Positions 5,732 through 9,263 of a DNA stretch of 9,263 nt are shown here, one piece after another. Within the stretch, counting starts at the first letter, position 1; every line of letters begins with the position of its first letter. This DNA is from Saprospiraceae bacterium (GTDB lineage: Bacteria; Bacteroidota; Bacteroidia; Chitinophagales; Saprospiraceae), in assembly GCA_004297645.1 (NCBI GenBank), contig SCUG01000422.1, positions 1-9,263 of the forward strand, read 5' to 3'. Both the position numbers and the translations under genes were made by a program. The notes under the pieces were generated by a model, which searched no databases, was not told the origin of the DNA, and worked only from the letters and a program-made list of their open reading frames with translations.

Positions 5732-5819
5732 AATCTAACTCTTACTCCCCTTCTACGCTTCCAAATGAGGGAGCTAAAAAGGGAATTATTTCATTTATTC
5801 TCAATCAAAATTAAATTGT

Positions 5820-8800
5820 ATGAAAAAACTGTTATTGGCTTTAGCCATGTCCTTCGGCATGGTATCCATAGTAGCCGCTCAGCGTACTATTATGGGAACA
5901 GTCACAGGAGATGACGGCTCTCCCCTTATTGGGGCAACCGTCTTGGTCAAAGGTACCTCGACCGGTACCGTTACAGATGTGGATGGGACGTATTCCATCA
6001 GCGTTCGGGCTGAAGGTAGCACATTAGTATTCAGCTACACTGGATTCCAGACGTCGGAAATCGTCTTAGGCGCTTCCAACGTTGTTGACGTGGTACTCGT
6101 GTCCGGGCAGGTTCTTGACGAAGTGGTCGTAACAGCACTTGGCATTACGCGCTACAAAAACGAGTTGGCTTACTCCGCACAGAAAGTGGCCGGAGATGAA
6201 ATGACCAACACCCGCGATGCCAACGTGGTGAACGCCCTCAGCGGCCGGGTGGCCGGCCTGAACGTAAAACGCAACAACAGCCTTGGCGGCTCCACCAACG
6301 TAGTGTTGCGGGGTTCCAAGTCGCTCACCGGCGACAACCAGGCGCTGTTCGTCATTGACGGTGTGCCGGTGGACAACTCAAACACCAACACTACCAATCA
6401 ACAATTCGGCCGCCTCGGTTATGACTACGGCAACGCCGCCAACGACATCAACGGCGACGATGTCGAGTCGGTGACGGTACTCAAGGGTGCTGCGGCATCC
6501 GCACTTTATGGCTCACGTGCGGCCAATGGCGTGGTGATGATCACCACCAAAAAAGGAAGCAAGGCCAAAGGCCTCGGCGTCAGCGTGAACACTGGCCTGA
6601 ACATGGGCAAGATTGACAAAACCACTTTTGTTGAATTTCAGAAAAAATACGGCGGCGGGTACGGCGCCTACTACGAAGACCCAAGTGGGTTCTTCCTCTA
6701 TCGTGACATCAACGGCGACGGCACCGATGATTTGGTGGTGCCTATGAGCGAAGACGCCTCCTGGGGTGCCCCTTTCGACCCGACCAAATTGGTTTATCAA
6801 TGGGATGCTTTTGACCCATCTTCACCCAACTATGGCAAACCAACACCTTGGGTGGCTGCAAAAAACGACCCTACCACCTATTTTGAAACTGCCGTAGGAA
6901 CCAGCAATAACATAAGCATTGATGGCACCAACGAAAATGGCTTTTTCAAACTCGGCTATACTCACACTACAGACAAGGGCATTCTGCCCAATAGCCAGGT
7001 TGACAAAAACCTCGTGAACTTTGCCGCCTCCTACAACCTGACGAAGAAATTGAACGTGTTCTCCAATGTCAATTTCACTTCAACAGATGGAACAGGCCGC
7101 TATGGTACTGGCTACGACTCCAAAAACCAGATGACCAGCTTCCGGGAGTGGTGGGAAGTGAACGTGGACGTGAAAGAACAAAAAGCTGCTTATGACAGGA
7201 CGAAGCAGAACATCACCTGGAACTGGGCTGACCCAACCGACCTCGTGCCTATTTACTGGGACAATACTTATTGGGTGCGGTATGAAAATTTCGAGACCGA
7301 CCACCGCAACCGTTACTTCGGGTATATGGGGGCCACTTACAACGTTACCGACTGGTTCGACATTACGGGACGCGTTGCACTGGACCAATACAGTGAGGTA
7401 CAGGAAGAGCGCATCGCCGTGGGTAGCGTGGATGTTTCACAATATTCCCGCTTCAACCGCAGCTTCTCGGAAGTGAACTACGACCTGTTTGGCCAGTTCA
7501 AAGAGTTGCATCTGACGGATAACCTGAAGTTCAATGCGTTGTTGGGTACCAACATCCGTAAGCAAAACATCGCTTCCATCCGTGCAACCACAAATGGTGG
7601 TCTTATTTTGCCGGGTGTGTACTCGTTGTCGAACACCAAAAACCCATTGAACGCACCTACTGAAAGTCAAGTAGATATTGAAGTGGATGGCGTTTATGCA
7701 CAAGCAGGATTAGTGTATGACAAATGGGCCATCCTTGACCTTGCTGCTCGTCGCGACCAAAGTTCTACTTTGCCCGCTGGCAACAATATCTATTACTATC
7801 CTTCTGCATCGCTGGGTATCATCTTTTCTGAGTTCTTCGGCGAAAATGACGCATTCACCTTCGGCAAACTTCGCCTGAATTATGCTGAGGTGGGCAATAC
7901 GGCTCCCTGGGGTAGCGTAAACGACGTTTACAATCTGAACACAGCTTTTGGCGATGCTGCAAACGCCTCCGTGTCCTCCACCAAGAACAACCCTGACCTT
8001 AAGCCGGAAAGCACCAAAAGCTACGAAGCTGGTCTGGAATTGCGTTTCTTGAAGGACAAGTTGGGCTTCGATGTCACTTATTACAAGATGAACACCACTG
8101 ACCAGATTCTTCCTGCTACTGTTTCAAGGGCTACGGGTTATAACTCCAAGTTCATCAATGCCGGTGACGTGGAAAACAAAGGCTGGGAAGTACAGATGTG
8201 GCTTCGCCCGGTCAACACTCCCAACTTCAAATGGCACATGGACCTCAACTGGGCTCGCAACCGCAACAAGGTACTCACCTTGGGTGGCGACATTGATAAC
8301 CTTCAGCTTTCCTCTCACCAAGGTGGTGTGACCATCAACGCCGCAGTGGGCGAGCCATACGGTACCATCAAGGGCAACGACTATGTTTACTATGACGCAA
8401 ATGGTAATGGCCTAAGAGACCCTGGTGAAAACCAAAGAGTCGTGAAGTCCACCAATTATTCATACGCGTTCTCGGCCACCTCGGCTGAAATCATTGGCAA
8501 TATCAACCCTGATTGGACAGGAGGCATGAATAACACTTTCGAAATTGGGAATTTCTCGCTTAGCTTTTTGATTGACGTAAAACATGGTGGTGATCTGTTT
8601 TCACTTGACCAATACTACGGCCTGGCAACAGGTGAAGCAGTTTCCACAGCCGGCCTGAATGAACTTGGCGGCGAAGTTCGTGCACCTCTCTCAGAAAATG
8701 GGGGTCTTATCGTACAAGGTGTACTTGCCGATGGAACGCCCAACACGAATCGTTATGATGCTACTAATTTCGGCATTTATGGCTATCGCCGTAACCCGAA

Positions 8801-9065
8801 TGCAGCTTTCGTTTACGATGCCAGCTTTGTGAAACTGCGCGAAGCCACGCTGAATTTCAACTTCCCGAAGAGCATGTTCGCTGGTTCAAATGTCATCAAA
8901 GGCGCCACGTTGGGCATCTATGGCCGCAACTTGTGGATCATCCACAAGAACTTGCCCTATGCCGACCCGGAAGATGGCATGAGCGCTGGCAACATACAAG
9001 GCTATCAGGTAGGCAGCTATCCGACAGCGCGTACTTTTGGGGTTAACCTTAATGTTAAATTCTAA
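5820..9065 (+). CDS. SusC/RagA-family TonB-dependent outer-membrane transporter
   Basis: A full-length 1081-aa protein, a typical size for the family. A signal peptide occupies about residues 1-20 (MKKLLLALAM…VAAQ). A carboxypeptidase-D regulatory-like beta-sandwich covers about 22-97. The TonB-box region typical of SusC proteins is LDEVVVTALGITR at 99-111. The plug domain follows and closes with the hallmark GSRAANGVVMITTKKG at 231-246, then a beta-barrel to the C-terminal Phe (NLNVKF). Two EF-hand-like loops are visible, DINGDGTDD at 296-304 and DANGNGLRDPGE at 859-870, suggesting bound Ca2+. SusC barrels pair with a SusD lipoprotein lid to import glycans, peptides or other large nutrients using TonB energy; the susD start follows 77 bp downstream. 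No enzyme gene indicates the substrate. The start ATG has an A/T-rich upstream region and no Shine-Dalgarno, normal for the phylum. Expression may depend on the unusual leader upstream. Confidence 0.95.
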   Translation: MKKLLLALAMSFGMVSIVAAQRTIMGTVTGDDGSPLIGATVLVKGTSTGTVTDVDGTYSISVRAEGSTLVFSYTGFQTSEIVLGASNVVDVVLVSGQVLDEVVVTALGITRYKNELAYSAQKVAGDEMTNTRDANVVNALSGRVAGLNVKRNNSLGGSTNVVLRGSKSLTGDNQALFVIDGVPVDNSNTNTTNQQFGRLGYDYGNAANDINGDDVESVTVLKGAAASALYGSRAANGVVMITTKKGSKAKGLGVSVNTGLNMGKIDKTTFVEFQKKYGGGYGAYYEDPSGFFLYRDINGDGTDDLVVPMSEDASWGAPFDPTKLVYQWDAFDPSSPNYGKPTPWVAAKNDPTTYFETAVGTSNNISIDGTNENGFFKLGYTHTTDKGILPNSQVDKNLVNFAASYNLTKKLNVFSNVNFTSTDGTGRYGTGYDSKNQMTSFREWWEVNVDVKEQKAAYDRTKQNITWNWADPTDLVPIYWDNTYWVRYENFETDHRNRYFGYMGATYNVTDWFDITGRVALDQYSEVQEERIAVGSVDVSQYSRFNRSFSEVNYDLFGQFKELHLTDNLKFNALLGTNIRKQNIASIRATTNGGLILPGVYSLSNTKNPLNAPTESQVDIEVDGVYAQAGLVYDKWAILDLAARRDQSSTLPAGNNIYYYPSASLGIIFSEFFGENDAFTFGKLRLNYAEVGNTAPWGSVNDVYNLNTAFGDAANASVSSTKNNPDLKPESTKSYEAGLELRFLKDKLGFDVTYYKMNTTDQILPATVSRATGYNSKFINAGDVENKGWEVQMWLRPVNTPNFKWHMDLNWARNRNKVLTLGGDIDNLQLSSHQGGVTINAAVGEPYGTIKGNDYVYYDANGNGLRDPGENQRVVKSTNYSYAFSATSAEIIGNINPDWTGGMNNTFEIGNFSLSFLIDVKHGGDLFSLDQYYGLATGEAVSTAGLNELGGEVRAPLSENGGLIVQGVLADGTPNTNRYDATNFGIYGYRRNPNAAFVYDASFVKLREATLNFNFPKSMFAGSNVIKGATLGIYGRNLWIIHKNLPYADPEDGMSAGNIQGYQVGSYPTARTFGVNLNVKF

Positions 9066-9087
9066 ACAGCGGTTTTGAGAGGAGAAC

Positions 9088-9104
9088 AACGTCTCTTTGA
9101 CGTT
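9088..9104 (+). promoter_or_regulatory. Small hairpin between susC and susD
   Basis: AACGTC (9088-9093) and GACGTT (9099-9104) form a 6-bp stem with a 5-nt loop in the 77-bp gap. There is no T-run after it, so it is not a convincing terminator. It may set the relative levels of the two proteins through mRNA processing. Confidence 0.3.
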
Positions 9105-9142
9105 AAGTAAACTTTCCTGACTGTCAACAAAAATTTCGACTT

Positions 9143-9263
9143 ATGAAAAAAATATTGTTTTTGCTCATCACCGCGTTAGTCGCCTTTACCTCCTGCGACA
9201 AGGATTTCGGCGATCTCAACGTTGACAAAAAAAGACCCTCAGCGGTACCACCAGGAGCACTGT
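9143..9263 (+). CDS. SusD-like outer-membrane lipoprotein, 5' part only
   Basis: Forty codons are present before the window ends. The protein starts MKKILFLLITALVAFTSC, a lipoprotein signal peptide with lipobox AFTSC and the lipidated cysteine at residue 18. The mature part continues DKDFGDLNVDKKRPSAVPPG, which fits the opening of SusD-like proteins (Asn-Val-Asp followed by a Pro-Ser-x-Val-Pro turn, best matching the SusD/RagB-type families that pair with SusC). It follows susC by 77 bp on the same strand, almost certainly as its partner and in the same operon. It would sit on the outer leaflet as the lid of the SusC barrel and bind substrate. No Shine-Dalgarno is present. Confidence 0.85.
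   Translation, partial: MKKILFLLITALVAFTSCDKDFGDLNVDKKRPSAVPPGAL

Larger units (their letters stand above)
4842..5819. other. Long intergenic region with terminator, palindromic promoter, repeats and leader ORF
   Basis: Almost 1 kb separates two divergently transcribed genes. From left to right: a small stem AAACGC/GCGTTT at 4875-4890; a 16-bp direct repeat (4919-4934); a long inverted repeat with A and T tracts (4949-5042); an inverted pair CTAACT/AGTTAG (5088-5093 and 5136-5141); a weak minus-strand ORF (5088-5285); a palindromic promoter (5346-5379); a hairpin TGGCT/AGCCA (5488-5500); repeat copy B (5505-5541); the second 16-bp direct repeat (5538-5553); a 16-codon ORF in a hairpin (5670-5731); and an A/T-rich leader before susC. 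No tRNA, known riboswitch or substantial gene was recognised. Confidence 0.6.

Noticed and set aside
1..9263. CRISPR array, tRNA, rRNA or insertion-sequence transposase
   Set aside because: No regularly spaced repeats, cloverleaf, rRNA segment or transposase-like protein was seen on either strand.

Overview
The window looks like a chromosomal piece of a member of the Bacteroidota with moderate GC. The strongest evidence is a SusC/RagA-type TonB-dependent outer-membrane transporter followed by the start of a SusD-like lipoprotein, an arrangement almost confined to this phylum. The main start codons lack clear Shine-Dalgarno sequences, and one perfect TTTG-N21-TAnnTTTG promoter is present; both are typical of the phylum. 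An environmental lineage such as Saprospiria or Cytophagia is a guess; the window has no rRNA or marker gene to settle it.

Layout. (1) Bases 1-338 are a leader region with a 37-bp repeat (copy A, 152-188) that contains a sigma70-like -35/-10 pair. (2) Bases 339-3398 hold two co-directional genes. The first encodes a soluble FAD/NAD(P)-dependent oxidoreductase without a redox disulfide. The second encodes a polytopic membrane iron-sulfur protein of the NosR/NapH/CcoG type, with two membrane CxxxC motifs and two C-terminal [4Fe-4S] ferredoxin motifs. Together they read as an electron-transfer module from NAD(P)H into the membrane; the final acceptor is not visible. (3) Bases 3435-4841, minus strand, encode a polytopic membrane protein that resembles GT-C glycosyltransferases in layout but has no recognised function. 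It is convergent with the iron-sulfur gene. (4) Bases 4842-5819 are an intergenic region of almost 1 kb, the least ordinary part of the window. (5) Bases 5820-9263 hold susC and the first 40 codons of susD, an outer-membrane nutrient-import pair whose substrate cannot be read from the sequence.

The 4842-5819 region holds several structures: a 21-bp stem flanked by A and T tracts that looks like a bidirectional terminator or a small MITE-like element; a perfect 23-nt palindrome carrying a Bacteroidota -7 element on both strands; a second copy of the 37-bp repeat; two identical 16-bp direct repeats bounding a 619-bp segment; and a 16-codon ORF with an unusually good Shine-Dalgarno that is itself paired in a hairpin, about 90 bp before susC. 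I infer that a small insertion-like segment lies upstream of susC and brought promoter elements with it, and that the susC message has a long structured leader. No complete new defence or mobile system is visible.
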